Source: CAZDWZ01 sp964509425
Lineage (GTDB): Bacteria; Bdellovibrionota_C; UBA2361; SZUA-149; CAZDWZ01
NCBI GenBank assembly: GCA_964509425.1
Contig: CAZDWZ010000005.1
Location: forward strand, 248,001-312,000
Reading direction: 5' to 3'
Length of the DNA: 64,000 bases
A program made the position numbers and the translations under genes. Below are positions 8,686 through 17,676 of the stretch, in pieces (positions within the stretch are counted from its first letter, which is position 1; each line of letters opens with the position of its first letter). Under the pieces are notes generated by a model, which saw only the letters and a list, made by a program, of their open reading frames with translations, searched no databases and was not told the DNA's origin.

Positions 8686-9654
8686 ATGAAGCCTGGAAAG
8701 TTGCTCACCCGGATTTGCGTGACCCTCGTCGTTTTGTTGTTTGTCGACTCCGCTCTCGCCGCTCCGGAGAAGAAAAAGATCAACATCGTCGCTACGATCG
8801 GGATGGTTGCTGACATCGTGAAGAACGTCGCGGGCGATCGAGCGGTCGTGCAATCGCTCATGGGTGAAGGAATCGACCCCCATCTTTACAAACCCACGCG
8901 CTCCGATATCTCGACGCTCACATCAGCGGATATTGTTTTTTATAATGGGCTCCTCCTCGAAGGAAAGATGACGGACGCTTTGATCCGCGTTGCATCATCC
9001 GGGAAGAAGGTTTTTGCGGTGACGGCCTTGCTTGATCCTCAATACCTTCTCGAACCGAAGGAGTTTCAAGGTCATTACGATCCCCACGTCTGGATGGATC
9101 CTCAAGCTTGGGCGAAGGCGACGATGGCGGTGCGAGACAAGCTCGCAGAGTCAGATCCGGAGGGGAAGACCTACTACGAGGCGGAAGCTGCAAAATATCT
9201 TAAGTCGCTCGCTGAGTTGGATGAGTACGCCGTGAAGGTTTTAACCTCGGTGCCTGCGACGGCTCGGGTGCTTGTAACTGCGCATGACGCGTTTAATTAT
9301 TTCGGGAGACGATATGGATTTGAAGTGGTGGGAATCCAGGGAATAAGCACCGAGTCCGAAGCCGGAGTGCAGGACATTGAACGAATCGTAAAAATGCTGA
9401 CCGAAAGGAAAATTGGCGCGGTATTCGTTGAATCCACCGTGTCCGATCGGAATGTCAAAGCCCTTATCGAAGGAGCTGCCGCACGCGGCCATACGGTGAA
9501 GATAGGCGGAACGCTGTATTCGGATGCGATGGGAAAACCGAATACCTATGAAGGAACCTACGAAGGAATGATCGATCACAATGTCAGCACGATCGCGGCG
9601 GCCCTGTCCGGGACAGTCCCGCCGAAGGGAATGCGCGGGAGACTCGCGGAGTAA
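8686..9654 (+). CDS. Metal ABC transporter substrate-binding protein (ZnuA/TroA/PsaA family)
   Basis: Periplasmic cluster A-I binding protein, 322 aa, with a signal peptide (about 1-26, ALA|AP). Predicted ligands line up with the PsaA/TroA set: His66 in GIDPHLYKP, His134 in YDPHVWMDP, a Glu around 223 in GISTESE and Asp280 in GTLYSDAMG. A Glu rather than His as third ligand, and no His-rich loop, favour Mn/Fe over Zn (family inference). First gene of a tight four-gene operon (binding protein, ATPase, two permeases), behind the promoter and palindrome at 8604-8660. Confidence 0.93.
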   Translation: MKPGKLLTRICVTLVVLLFVDSALAAPEKKKINIVATIGMVADIVKNVAGDRAVVQSLMGEGIDPHLYKPTRSDISTLTSADIVFYNGLLLEGKMTDALIRVASSGKKVFAVTALLDPQYLLEPKEFQGHYDPHVWMDPQAWAKATMAVRDKLAESDPEGKTYYEAEAAKYLKSLAELDEYAVKVLTSVPATARVLVTAHDAFNYFGRRYGFEVVGIQGISTESEAGVQDIERIVKMLTERKIGAVFVESTVSDRNVKALIEGAAARGHTVKIGGTLYSDAMGKPNTYEGTYEGMIDHNVSTIAAALSGTVPPKGMRGRLAE

Positions 9655-9660
9655 ACATTT

Positions 9661-10494
9661 ATGCCGTTTCGATTCTTTCAGCAGCGCGAACCAACCGAAG
9701 AGCTGACCGCTCGACCGGAGCATAGTCCGAGCAGCCCCCTTTCGGTCCATGCGATGACGGTCGCCTACCGTCAGAAGCCGGTGTTGTGGGATATCGACTA
9801 CGATGCACCCTCTGCCGCGCTCATCGCCGTCGTCGGTCCGAACGGAGCTGGAAAAAGCACTTTCATCAAAGCCTGTCTCAATTTGCTTCCGCGTGCCTCG
9901 GGAGATGTGGCGTTTTGGGGAGCGAGCTACGAAGCCTCTCGACATCGAATCGGATATGTCCCGCAAAGGGAGTCCGTGGACTGGGATTTTCCGGTGTCCG
10001 CAAAAGAAGTGGTCTGCATGGGGCGATACGGCCGCATTGGTTGGTTCAAGCGGGTAGGGAAGGCTCATCAGGATGCCGCGCTCGAATACCTTGATCAAGT
10101 CGGCATGGCGGATTTTGCGGAGAGGCAGATTAATCAACTCTCCGGCGGACAACAGCAGCGCGTGTTTCTGGCACGAGCTCTCGCACAGGAAGCTGATCTC
10201 TACTTCATGGATGAGCCGTTTGCCGGAGTCGACGCGTCAACCGAGCGCGCGATCGTCGAGCTGCTTCGAAAATTAAAGGAGGCCGGGAAGACAGTCATTT
10301 GCGTTCACCATGATTTGCCGACCGTATCCGAGTATTTCGATTCGGTGGTTCTCTTGAACATGCGAATTATCGCCGCAGGACCCACCAAAGATGTGTTCAT
10401 CGAAGAAAACCTATTTCGAACCTACGGTGGAAGATTGACGCTTCTCGATGAAGTATCACAGGCGATTCAGCGCGCCTCTCGTGGTGCAAAATGA
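9661..10494 (+). CDS. Metal ABC transporter ATP-binding protein
   Basis: 277-aa ATPase of the manganese/zinc/iron uptake system. Walker A GPNGAGKST, signature LSGGQQQR, Walker B LYFMDEPFAGVD, switch His in VHHDL. About 30 extra residues precede the core. ATG is six bases after the binding-protein stop, and the end overlaps the first permease by 4 bases (ATGA), so the operon is translationally coupled. Confidence 0.95.
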   Translation: MPFRFFQQREPTEELTARPEHSPSSPLSVHAMTVAYRQKPVLWDIDYDAPSAALIAVVGPNGAGKSTFIKACLNLLPRASGDVAFWGASYEASRHRIGYVPQRESVDWDFPVSAKEVVCMGRYGRIGWFKRVGKAHQDAALEYLDQVGMADFAERQINQLSGGQQQRVFLARALAQEADLYFMDEPFAGVDASTERAIVELLRKLKEAGKTVICVHHDLPTVSEYFDSVVLLNMRIIAAGPTKDVFIEENLFRTYGGRLTLLDEVSQAIQRASRGAK

Positions 10495-11933
10495 ACGCTG
10501 TGCTCGCCCCGGGATTGTTAAACGACGGCGGCGCGAAGTCGATCACCGACGTTAGCGCGACCATTCCGGCGTGGAGCGAAATCTACTCGGTGTTGACGTT
10601 TCAAGCCGGGTTTAACTCGGCGGTTGTCATCGCCGGTGCCACGTTCCTCGGTCTTGCAGCAGGCGTCGTGGGAACATTTGCGATGCTGCGAAATCGGGCA
10701 TTGATGGGAGATGCGCTCGCGCATAGCGCGCTTCCAGGAATTTGCCTGGCGTTTCTTGCAGCCGTTGCCCTCGGCTACAACGGGAAGTCGATGCCGCTTC
10801 TGCTCAGTGGTGCGGCGATAAGTGGTGTTGCGGGAGTGCTCACTGTTCACTTCCTCACTCATTACACCCGGCTCGCGGAGGAGACCGCAATCGGAGCCGT
10901 GCTCAGCGTATTCTTCGGAGTCGGGGTCGTGCTTCTCAGCCTGATTCAGAATCTTCACACGGGGAGTGAGGGCGGACTCCATCATTTCATATACGGACAG
11001 ACAGCGGCGATGCAGCGAAGCGACGCAATTCTCACCGCCGTGCTCGCGCTCGTTGCCGTTTTTTTGAGTGTTCTCCTCCTCAAGGAATTTAGGATTGTTT
11101 GTTTCGACGATAACTTCGCCGCCGTTCAGGGTTGGCCTGTCGGGCTCATCGATCTCATCATGATGGCTCTTGTCGTCGTCGTTACCGTGACCGGGCTCCA
11201 GGCGGTCGGACTTATTCTCATCGTGGCAATGCTGGTAGTTCCGGCGAGTGCGGCGCGATTCTGGACCGATCGGCTGAACTCGATGTGTGTCATGAGCGGA
11301 CTTTTCGGAGCGCTGAGCGGATACTTCGGCGCCGCCGCTTCGACGCTGCTTCCGCGTTTACCCGCTGGAGCAGTGATCGTGCTGACATCGGGAGTGTTTT
11401 TTCTCATCAGTTTCTTTTTTGCACCGCAGCGCGGTTTGGTCGGGGGCGCCATTCGTTTGCTCCGGTTGAGATCGCGCGTTGCTCGCGAGCATTTGCTTCG
11501 AGGGCTCTACGAAATTTACGAGGCCGGGTCCGCCGGCGGGCTCCTTTCACCCAGCGCGCTTCCGGTCGAATCTCTCCGCCTCCTTCGAGGCTGGTCTCCT
11601 CTTCAGCGCTGGATTGCGCTCGCATCGAGCCGCTCCGCGGGATTCCTCATTGTTCGCGATGGATCTCTGACGCTTACTCCCGAGGGACTCGAAGAGGCGA
11701 AGCAATATACGAGGAATCACCGCCTGTGGGAGCAGTATCTCTTCACCTACGGTGAGCTGCCCGCAAGTCACGTTGACTATTCAGCGGATCTCGCCGAACA
11801 CGTGCTGTCGCCTTCCATAATCGAGGCGTTAGAGCAGGCGCTTCTCGAGCGAGGACGAATTGCCGCAGAACTGGCAAACCCAGGCAGTGTGCATCCACTT
11901 CCCGCTGGCCCGAACGGAGGAGAGCGACGATGA
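10491..11933 (+). CDS. Metal ABC transporter permease fused to a DtxR-like repressor domain (first)
   Basis: 480 aa, far longer than a usual TroC/ZnuB permease (about 280-300). Residues about 30-310 are the ABC-3 permease with many membrane spans (FAMLRNRALMGDALAHSALP is the family hallmark). From about 325 a soluble DtxR/MntR-type part follows: a winged-helix segment (REHLLRGLYEIYE), LTPEG, then the dimerisation/metal region with NHRLWEQYL and DLAEHVLSP. Against DtxR, His79 and Glu83 (HRLWE), Glu105 and His106 (EH) are kept; His98 aligns with Asp and Cys102 with Asp, closer to MntR. The architecture resembles chlamydial YtgCR, where the repressor half is released by cleavage. Overlaps both neighbours by 4 bases. 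Confidence 0.9.
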   Translation: MNAVLAPGLLNDGGAKSITDVSATIPAWSEIYSVLTFQAGFNSAVVIAGATFLGLAAGVVGTFAMLRNRALMGDALAHSALPGICLAFLAAVALGYNGKSMPLLLSGAAISGVAGVLTVHFLTHYTRLAEETAIGAVLSVFFGVGVVLLSLIQNLHTGSEGGLHHFIYGQTAAMQRSDAILTAVLALVAVFLSVLLLKEFRIVCFDDNFAAVQGWPVGLIDLIMMALVVVVTVTGLQAVGLILIVAMLVVPASAARFWTDRLNSMCVMSGLFGALSGYFGAAASTLLPRLPAGAVIVLTSGVFFLISFFFAPQRGLVGGAIRLLRLRSRVAREHLLRGLYEIYEAGSAGGLLSPSALPVESLRLLRGWSPLQRWIALASSRSAGFLIVRDGSLTLTPEGLEEAKQYTRNHRLWEQYLFTYGELPASHVDYSADLAEHVLSPSIIEALEQALLERGRIAAELANPGSVHPLPAGPNGGERR

Positions 11934-13312
11934 ATCCTTCGTTCCACCAGTTCCTGTCGCTCGACTTGCCGCCGCTCCTCACTGCACTTTTTGCGTCGGT
12001 GTCCTGCGCGCTTCTTGGAAACTATCTCGTGCTGAGAAAGGTAAGTCTCATGGGGGACGCCATCTCGCATGCGGTTCTCCCAGGGATCGTCGGCGCGTTT
12101 CTGCTCACCGGGAGCCGCTCGTCGATTCCGGTTTTTATCGGGGCAGCGATCGCGGGAATCGTGACCGCACTTCTCGTCGAGAGCATCCGGGTTTTCGGCC
12201 GCTTGGAGACCGGAGCCGCGATGGGTGTCGTTTTCTCCTTACTCTTTGCTCTCGGTGTTCTCCTCATCGAACAAGCTGCCGCCCGGAGCGTCGACATCGA
12301 TGCAGATTGCCTATTGAATGGACAACTGGAGACTATTTTTTGGTTTCCACCCGGATCGGTGTCTGAGCTTTTTACCGTCGACACGTTCCTCAAACTTCCT
12401 CGAGAGCTCCACACCAGTTTGCTGGTGATGCTCGTTACCATCGGCTTTGTCGCTCTCTTCTACAAGGAGCTTCTCCTCTCGGCATTTGATGCGCAGCTCT
12501 CGACGGCGCTGGGGTTCAACGCTCGGCTTATGCATTTTTCGCTGATGATCTTTGTGGCCTGTGCGGTCGTTGCTTCCTTCGAAGCCGTCGGATCAATCCT
12601 TGTCATCGCCATGCTGATCTGCCCCGCGGCCACGGCGCGGTTGTTGACCGATCGAATGAAAACTCAAATACTTTTGAGCGTCGTATTCGCCTCGATTGCC
12701 TCAGTCGGCGGATACTGTCTTGGAGCCTTTGCACCGTACTTCTTCGGCTTACCAAATTCCCTGAGTGCGGCTGGGATGATGTCAGTCTGTGCCGGAGGAA
12801 TTCTGGCGGTTGTCGTATTCGCAGCACCGGAATACGGCTTAATCGCCAAGCTGTTCAAACGATTCTTGCTCTCGGTCCATGTGCTCCGGGAGGATCTCCT
12901 TGGTGTCCTCTACCGGATTCGTGAAACGGAGGGCCGCGAGCACAATCTTTCTGTTGCCGAGTTTGTTACGGCGTCTCCCAGCCGGCTTGCCGCGCGACTC
13001 GCGCTGTATCAAGCGGGAAGGCGAAAGGAGGTCAGAATTGACGATCAGAAAATCTCGATCACGCCCGAAGGCGAGGCGTGTGGCCGTGATCTCGTCCGTT
13101 CTCACCGGCTTTGGGAGTCCTATCTTGTGGAGCGCCTCGGACTCCGGCCGGATCACGTTCACCCCCGGGCGACGGAACTGGAGCATTTCACGAGCCCGAC
13201 GATGAGAAAGGCGCTGGCTGAGAAGGTTACCGACAGCGAAATCGATCCTCACGGAAAAACGATCCCCGGTCCAGCAAATCCCGGCGGCAAGGAATCCGGT
13301 CCGGCGAAGTAG
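11930..13312 (+). CDS. Metal ABC transporter permease fused to a DtxR-like repressor domain (second)
   Basis: 460 aa. N-terminal ABC-3 permease with LRKVSLMGDAISHAVLPG, then from about 310 a second DtxR-like region: REDLLGVLYRIRE (winged helix), ITPEGEACGRDLVRSHRLWE, and HPRATELEHFTSP. Here the DtxR-type ligands His79, Glu83, His98, Glu105 and His106 can all be aligned, with Thr at the Cys102 position, so it differs from its sister at two metal-site positions. The C-terminal tail DPHGKTIPGP resembles DtxR's FGNPIPG segment. Last gene of the operon. It can regulate transcription only if the C-terminal part reaches DNA, by cleavage or membrane-tethered binding (unknown). Confidence 0.9.
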   Translation: MNPSFHQFLSLDLPPLLTALFASVSCALLGNYLVLRKVSLMGDAISHAVLPGIVGAFLLTGSRSSIPVFIGAAIAGIVTALLVESIRVFGRLETGAAMGVVFSLLFALGVLLIEQAAARSVDIDADCLLNGQLETIFWFPPGSVSELFTVDTFLKLPRELHTSLLVMLVTIGFVALFYKELLLSAFDAQLSTALGFNARLMHFSLMIFVACAVVASFEAVGSILVIAMLICPAATARLLTDRMKTQILLSVVFASIASVGGYCLGAFAPYFFGLPNSLSAAGMMSVCAGGILAVVVFAAPEYGLIAKLFKRFLLSVHVLREDLLGVLYRIRETEGREHNLSVAEFVTASPSRLAARLALYQAGRRKEVRIDDQKISITPEGEACGRDLVRSHRLWESYLVERLGLRPDHVHPRATELEHFTSPTMRKALAEKVTDSEIDPHGKTIPGPANPGGKESGPAK

Positions 13313-13443
13313 GGCCGGTCAGCCTTGCCGGCACCTCGAGGCATTTCGGTATGCGCGGGGTCATGCAATTCTCGAACGGCACGGTTTAAACAGTTCTGTT
13401 CTTTCCGCCTCTCTCAGATTTCAGTGACAGGAGAATTCGTATT

Positions 13444-14127
13444 ATGAAAAAACTTACTTCTTTTTGCTCTCGCATTATTGCCTTCGTTGTGATCATGCTC
13501 GGGATGGTCCCCTACGCGTCCGCGCAATTGCTCGTGCCCGTTCAGCTGGATGCACCGGATAATAAACTTATCCTGTCACCGGTACTTTCATTCGTTGATA
13601 TCGACTATGACCTCGACTCCGGTGGCTCGGTGGGAATCGATCGAACCATCCTCGGTGTCTCCGGTGTTTACGGAATGAATCGGCAGGTCGATTTCTACGG
13701 AGAGCTCGGCTACATCGTCGAATCTGAAATCGAGTCGGGCGGCGACGACGACGGATTCCAGCTCGGCGGTGGAGTCAAGGGACTTTTCTTCGAACGAGAC
13801 CAAATCAGCCTGATGGGTCTCGCGGGTGTCCGCTTCATTACGGAAAGCTATGGAGGAGGATCTGACGGGCAGTTTTTTGAGATCCCGCTTGCGCTTGTAC
13901 TTCGCGGAAAGGTGAACCGAGAATGGTCGATCTACGGCGGTATCGACGTGATCCCTTGGAGCGATGGAGAAATTGACGGTCGAGCAGGAGACACCGATCT
14001 GGACCGTGATGACCCTGTCGGACTTCGGGCGGGCGTCGACTATAAGTTAGAGCAAGTTGTTCTGAACGCAGAGATAGGATTCATCAGCGAAGAGTCCTTT
14101 CTGCTCCGGGTAGGGATTCCGTTGTAG
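13444..14127 (+). CDS. Probable outer-membrane beta-barrel protein
   Basis: 227 aa with a clear signal peptide (IIAFVVIMLGMVPYASA, cut near 27). The rest alternates polar and hydrophobic residues in short strands separated by Gly/Asp-rich turns, and ends LLRVGIPL, as small eight-stranded barrels do. AGGAG lies upstream of ATG 13444. No named family is recognisable. A strong bidirectional terminator follows. It stands between the metal transporter and ferritin, but nothing shows a metal role. Confidence 0.6.
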   Translation: MKKLTSFCSRIIAFVVIMLGMVPYASAQLLVPVQLDAPDNKLILSPVLSFVDIDYDLDSGGSVGIDRTILGVSGVYGMNRQVDFYGELGYIVESEIESGGDDDGFQLGGGVKGLFFERDQISLMGLAGVRFITESYGGGSDGQFFEIPLALVLRGKVNREWSIYGGIDVIPWSDGEIDGRAGDTDLDRDDPVGLRAGVDYKLEQVVLNAEIGFISEESFLLRVGIPL

Positions 14128-14183
14128 CGATCGCGTGTGTTGGAGCTCGTCCTGCGTTGACGCTCGCACTGATCACGAAACTA

Positions 14184-14216
14184 AAAAGGGCGAGAGGTTT
14201 TCCCTCTCGCCCTTTT
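14184..14216. terminator. Bidirectional rho-independent terminator
   Basis: AAAAGGGCGAGAGG (14184-14197) pairs with CCTCTCGCCCTTTT (14203-14216) over 14 bp around a five-base loop, with A-run and T-run on the two sides. It sits between the convergent outer-membrane and ferritin genes and serves both. Confidence 0.9.
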
Positions 14217-14255
14217 CCGCGCCAAGCTTGCGCGAACGGTTTCGATTGGAGCTGA

Positions 14256-14771
14256 CTACTTCTTATGGTCCTCAGCCGCTCCACCTTCGCTGAATTCCGC
14301 CAGGTAGTCTTCCACGGTCAGCATTCCGGATTCCTTTCCGCGCTCGACCGTTCGGAGCATTTGACGGACTCTCTGCTCTTCTTCAACCTGCTCGGTAATG
14401 AACCAATGCAGCATGATGGAGGTAGCGTGATCCCGCTCCTTCGTTGCGAGGTCATACAAATCATGAATCGATTTCGTGACCTTCATCTCTCCGTCAAGCG
14501 CATGTTTTACCGCCTCGACCGCACTGCCGAACTTAAATGTTGGCGCTGCGATGGCCGGGATGCGAAGCTGCCCGTCACGGTCCAAAAGGTATTTTATGAA
14601 CTTGTGCGCGTGCTGCCGCTCTTCGGTCGCTTGTTGAAAGAAAAACTTTGCGAGCATCGGGAGCTCTTCGTTCGTGAAGTATGACCCAATCGAATCATAT
14701 TTTATGGAAGCCTCATACTCCATTCCAATCTGATTATTGAGCGCCTGTTCAAGAGTTTTACTGAGTTCCAT
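14256..14771 (-). CDS. Bacterial non-haem ferritin
   Basis: 171-aa four-helix ferritin of the FtnA type, iron storage in the cytoplasm. Ferroxidase-site residues are visible: Glu near 18 (GMEYEASIKY), Glu and His in ATEERQHAHKF (about 50-54), Glu of LDGEMKV (about 94) and the TEQVEEEQ stretch (about 127-131). Length and helix pattern are normal, with a short extra acidic/basic tail (EGGAAEDHKK). It lies near the metal transporter but on the opposite strand, so it is not co-transcribed. A common iron response is possible, but no operator is evident. Confidence 0.93.
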   Translation of the reverse strand: MELSKTLEQALNNQIGMEYEASIKYDSIGSYFTNEELPMLAKFFFQQATEERQHAHKFIKYLLDRDGQLRIPAIAAPTFKFGSAVEAVKHALDGEMKVTKSIHDLYDLATKERDHATSIMLHWFITEQVEEEQRVRQMLRTVERGKESGMLTVEDYLAEFSEGGAAEDHKK

Positions 14772-14970
14772 GTGACCTTTCCTTAAAAATCATTTGCGTA
14801 CTTTGATGCACCGTATCGTATCTTTACACCACAAAAAGGAGAAGTTGGGAGAGAATTTTCATGTAAGAGTTAGGGGTAAAAAGTTGGATATCTGGAATAC
14901 ACCTTTGACGAGGCGGTCAAGGAAAGAGTCAAGATTTGAATGCTTGGTATATGAACAAGGCGATTGAGCG

Positions 14971-16395
14971 ATGATGTTTTCGGATCTCCCCGAACTTATG
15001 GTCCTTCTTCACCTCTTCGGTGCACTCGCCGCGGTTGACTCCATCTTCACGGCGCGGACACCCCAGGGCGCCATTGCTTGGGCCTTTTCGCTTTTTTTCT
15101 TTCCCGCGGTTTTCATCCCCATCTATCTCGTCTTCGGGAGGAGACGATTTCACGGCTACAAGAGAGTCTCGCGTAAGATGCTCTCAATTTTGGGCCAATT
15201 TTCCGAAAACCACCGTGAAGACTTCGCCGATTTTGATCAAACCTTTCTCACCACAAACTTGACCACCTATAAATCCTTGGAGGCCGTCGCCGGCTCTCAA
15301 TTTCTTGGCGGGAATAGCGTGATGTTGCTCCCGACAGGGAAGGAGTTTTTTGAGCACCTGATAGCCGATATACGGGGAGCCCAACGCGAAATCTCCTTTT
15401 GTTTCTACATCATTCGAAACGATCGCCTCGGAACGAAGATTCAAAAAGAGTTGATAGGGGCGAGCAAACGCGGAGTCGAAGTTCGATTTCTCTACGACAC
15501 GATCGGCAGCATCTTTCTCTCGTCCGAGTATCTGAGCGAGTTGCGGGATGCCGGAGTTAAGATATTCGATTTTAATACACGGCGAGGCTACAAGAACTTC
15601 TTCCAAATCAACTTTCGAAATCACCGGAAGATCGTGGTCATCGATCATGAGGTTGCCTATACGGGCGGGTTCAATGTCGGCGACGAATACGTTGGACATA
15701 CCGAAGAGTTCGGGCACTGGAGGGATACCCAGGTGCGAGTGACCGGTCCGGTTGTTACAGAACTCGAAGTTGTGTTTGCTTCGGATTGGGCTTGGGCATC
15801 AGGAGAGAAATTGGAGTTCCAAAACCACGAGCCGATTGGGGGTGGAACGAGCGCCGTACTCGCTGTTCCGACCGGACCCATAGACGACCGGGATCGCTGT
15901 ATACTCTTCTTTCAGCAGCTCATCAGCTCGGCGCGGGAGCGACTCTGGATCGCGACTCCGTATTTTGTCCCAGAGGAAGCGATCTTTCAATCCATCCGCC
16001 TTGCAGCAATCAGAGGCGTCGACGTGCGCATCCTCATACCGGAAAAGACGGATAATCCCATAGTGGAACTGGCTGCGGATAATTTTCTCCCGAGTCTTTC
16101 GAAGGAAGGGGCTAAAATTCTCCGATATGCTCAAGGTTTCCTTCACGAAAAGGTGATTCTTGTCGATGATCATCTCTCGACCGTGGGATCGGTGAACTTT
16201 GATTCAAGGTCGATGCGAAGTGCCTTTGAGATTACCTTGGCGTTTGCTTGTGAGGATTTCGCCAAAAGAATGGAAGCGATGTTTCTTCGAGACTTCGAGC
16301 ATTCGAGACTCTTGAAACGTTCGGAGGTGGAGAAACTTCCCCTCCATCGAAAAATTGGTGCAAAGATTGCCAGGCTTTTTAGTCCGGTTCTCTAG
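14971..16395 (+). CDS. Cardiolipin synthase (phospholipase D family)
   Basis: 474 aa. Two N-terminal membrane spans, then two PLD catalytic repeats: NHRKIVVIDHEVAYTGG (about 215) and LHEKVILVDDHLSTVGSVNFD (about 392), each with the HxKx4D motif, so both are intact. Transfers a phosphatidyl group to phosphatidylglycerol at the inner membrane. Followed 56 bases later on the same strand by an endonuclease/exonuclease/phosphatase-fold protein. The same pairing occurs in the E. coli ybhP-clsB (ybhO) region, so these two probably work together on lipids. Confidence 0.92.
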   Translation: MMFSDLPELMVLLHLFGALAAVDSIFTARTPQGAIAWAFSLFFFPAVFIPIYLVFGRRRFHGYKRVSRKMLSILGQFSENHREDFADFDQTFLTTNLTTYKSLEAVAGSQFLGGNSVMLLPTGKEFFEHLIADIRGAQREISFCFYIIRNDRLGTKIQKELIGASKRGVEVRFLYDTIGSIFLSSEYLSELRDAGVKIFDFNTRRGYKNFFQINFRNHRKIVVIDHEVAYTGGFNVGDEYVGHTEEFGHWRDTQVRVTGPVVTELEVVFASDWAWASGEKLEFQNHEPIGGGTSAVLAVPTGPIDDRDRCILFFQQLISSARERLWIATPYFVPEEAIFQSIRLAAIRGVDVRILIPEKTDNPIVELAADNFLPSLSKEGAKILRYAQGFLHEKVILVDDHLSTVGSVNFDSRSMRSAFEITLAFACEDFAKRMEAMFLRDFEHSRLLKRSEVEKLPLHRKIGAKIARLFSPVL

Positions 16396-16451
16396 CTTAG
16401 AAAAACAGCGGCTCACTGCTCGAATGGACTAGAAATCGTAGTGCACGAAAT

Positions 16452-17204
16452 ATGAAACGCGAAGTCGAGTCGTTGAAAGTTCTCTCCTACAACATCCATA
16501 AAGGATTTCGAACGGGAGGGAAGCGGTTCGTTCTCCAAGAGATGCGAGAGCTCCTTCGAACGACTCGTGTTGATCTCGTCTTCTTGCAAGAAGTCATCGG
16601 GGAGAATACCGCTCATGCGAAGTCCATCGACGATTGGCCCGAAACCTCGCAGTATGAATATCTCGCCGACACTGTTTGGAACGACCACAGCTATGGGCGG
16701 AATGCCGTTCACGAAGACGGACACCACGGAAATGCGATTCTCAGCCGTTTTCCAATTGTTTCTTGGGAGAATGTGGATATCAGCACAAATCGTCTCGAGC
16801 GGCGGGGATTGTTGCACACGAGAATAAAAATCGATGATTGCATCGTTCACGCATGCTGCACGCATCTGAATCTCACGAAGCGAGGAAGAAACTCGCAGCT
16901 GAAGCAGCTCTGTTCCTGGATCGGACGAAAGATCCCCGGCGACGCGCCGTTGATCCTCGCAGGAGACTTTAACGATTGGACGAACAAACTCTCCGAGCCG
17001 CTCGAGAAGGAGCTGGGTCTGAAAGAAGTCATCGAAGTGAAACACGGTCGCCTCCATCCGACGTTCCCGGCGAGCCTTCCCGTGTTCAACCTTGACCGCA
17101 TCTACGTCCGCGGCCTCGACATCTCAGAATCAAAGATTCTGAAAGGGAAAACTTGGCGAAAACTCTCCGATCACATTCCCGTACAGGCGACGCTGCGACT
17201 TTGA
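16452..17204 (+). CDS. Endonuclease/exonuclease/phosphatase family protein (YbhP-like)
   Basis: 250-aa metal-dependent hydrolase of the EEP fold. Motifs: SYNIHKGF near the start, FLQEV (metal-binding Glu), GNAILSRFP, CTHLNL, AGDFNDW (catalytic Asp/Asn) and SDHIPVQATL with the catalytic His. No signal peptide. The cardiolipin-synthase neighbour suggests a phosphodiester lipid substrate rather than DNA (inference); neither is proven for YbhP itself. The first ATG has a weak ribosome site. Confidence 0.87.
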   Translation: MKREVESLKVLSYNIHKGFRTGGKRFVLQEMRELLRTTRVDLVFLQEVIGENTAHAKSIDDWPETSQYEYLADTVWNDHSYGRNAVHEDGHHGNAILSRFPIVSWENVDISTNRLERRGLLHTRIKIDDCIVHACCTHLNLTKRGRNSQLKQLCSWIGRKIPGDAPLILAGDFNDWTNKLSEPLEKELGLKEVIEVKHGRLHPTFPASLPVFNLDRIYVRGLDISESKILKGKTWRKLSDHIPVQATLRL

Positions 17205-17226
17205 GGAGACCCGTAGGCGCGAAACT

Positions 17227-17676
17227 TCACTCAGGAGTCTTCGCGGCATCGATTTCTCGGATCTCATTCTGAGAAACCGGGTTCAGCAGAGCAGCAATTT
17301 CCTCCGCCTCCTGCGCAGTCTTCCCCTTGAACTGTTCAACAAGCCCCGAAGCTTTATGCCTCTTCATCAACGGAGCAAACTTCTCGATGGTCGAAAGATT
17401 GAGCTCGCCCTTCTCCAGACACTCAAACACCTCGGGAGCCTGAAGCCCTACGCGAGCCGCATTGATTCGTCTCATCGCCGCTGCATTTGAATACCCGAGA
17501 CCCCGCGTCGCGTAGTCAAACAAGTTCCCATACCCAAGCTCCAAGTACAGTCGTCTCCGCTCAACTTCAGCAAAGTGCCGAACGATCTGTTCCGTGATTT
17601 CTTTCTCAGTTTTCACCAACCGTGAAAGCTGCGCGATGACTTCATTATTAGAAAGGCTTGAAAGAACTTCGACCAT
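17227..17676 (-). CDS. Truncated HNH-endonuclease-type N-terminal domain protein
   Basis: 149 aa. The helical region with ERRRLYLELGYGNLFDYATR, LGYSNAAAMRRINAAR and LNLSTIEKFAPL is typical of the N-terminal half of DUF222-like HNH endonuclease proteins common in deltaproteobacteria and Bdellovibrio relatives. The usual C-terminal HNH nuclease domain is missing: the frame stops after AAKTPE and I see no HNH motif in the next bases. It is therefore either a stand-alone regulatory domain or a decayed gene. No clear ribosome site. It borders a gene-poor stretch with a long inverted repeat and a GC-rich gene, as at an insertion site. Confidence 0.6.
   Translation of the reverse strand: MVEVLSSLSNNEVIAQLSRLVKTEKEITEQIVRHFAEVERRRLYLELGYGNLFDYATRGLGYSNAAAMRRINAARVGLQAPEVFECLEKGELNLSTIEKFAPLMKRHKASGLVEQFKGKTAQEAEEIAALLNPVSQNEIREIDAAKTPE

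Noticed and set aside
9241..10152. 303-codon minus-strand frame
   Set aside because: Lies across two well-supported transporter genes on the other strand and shows no family motif.
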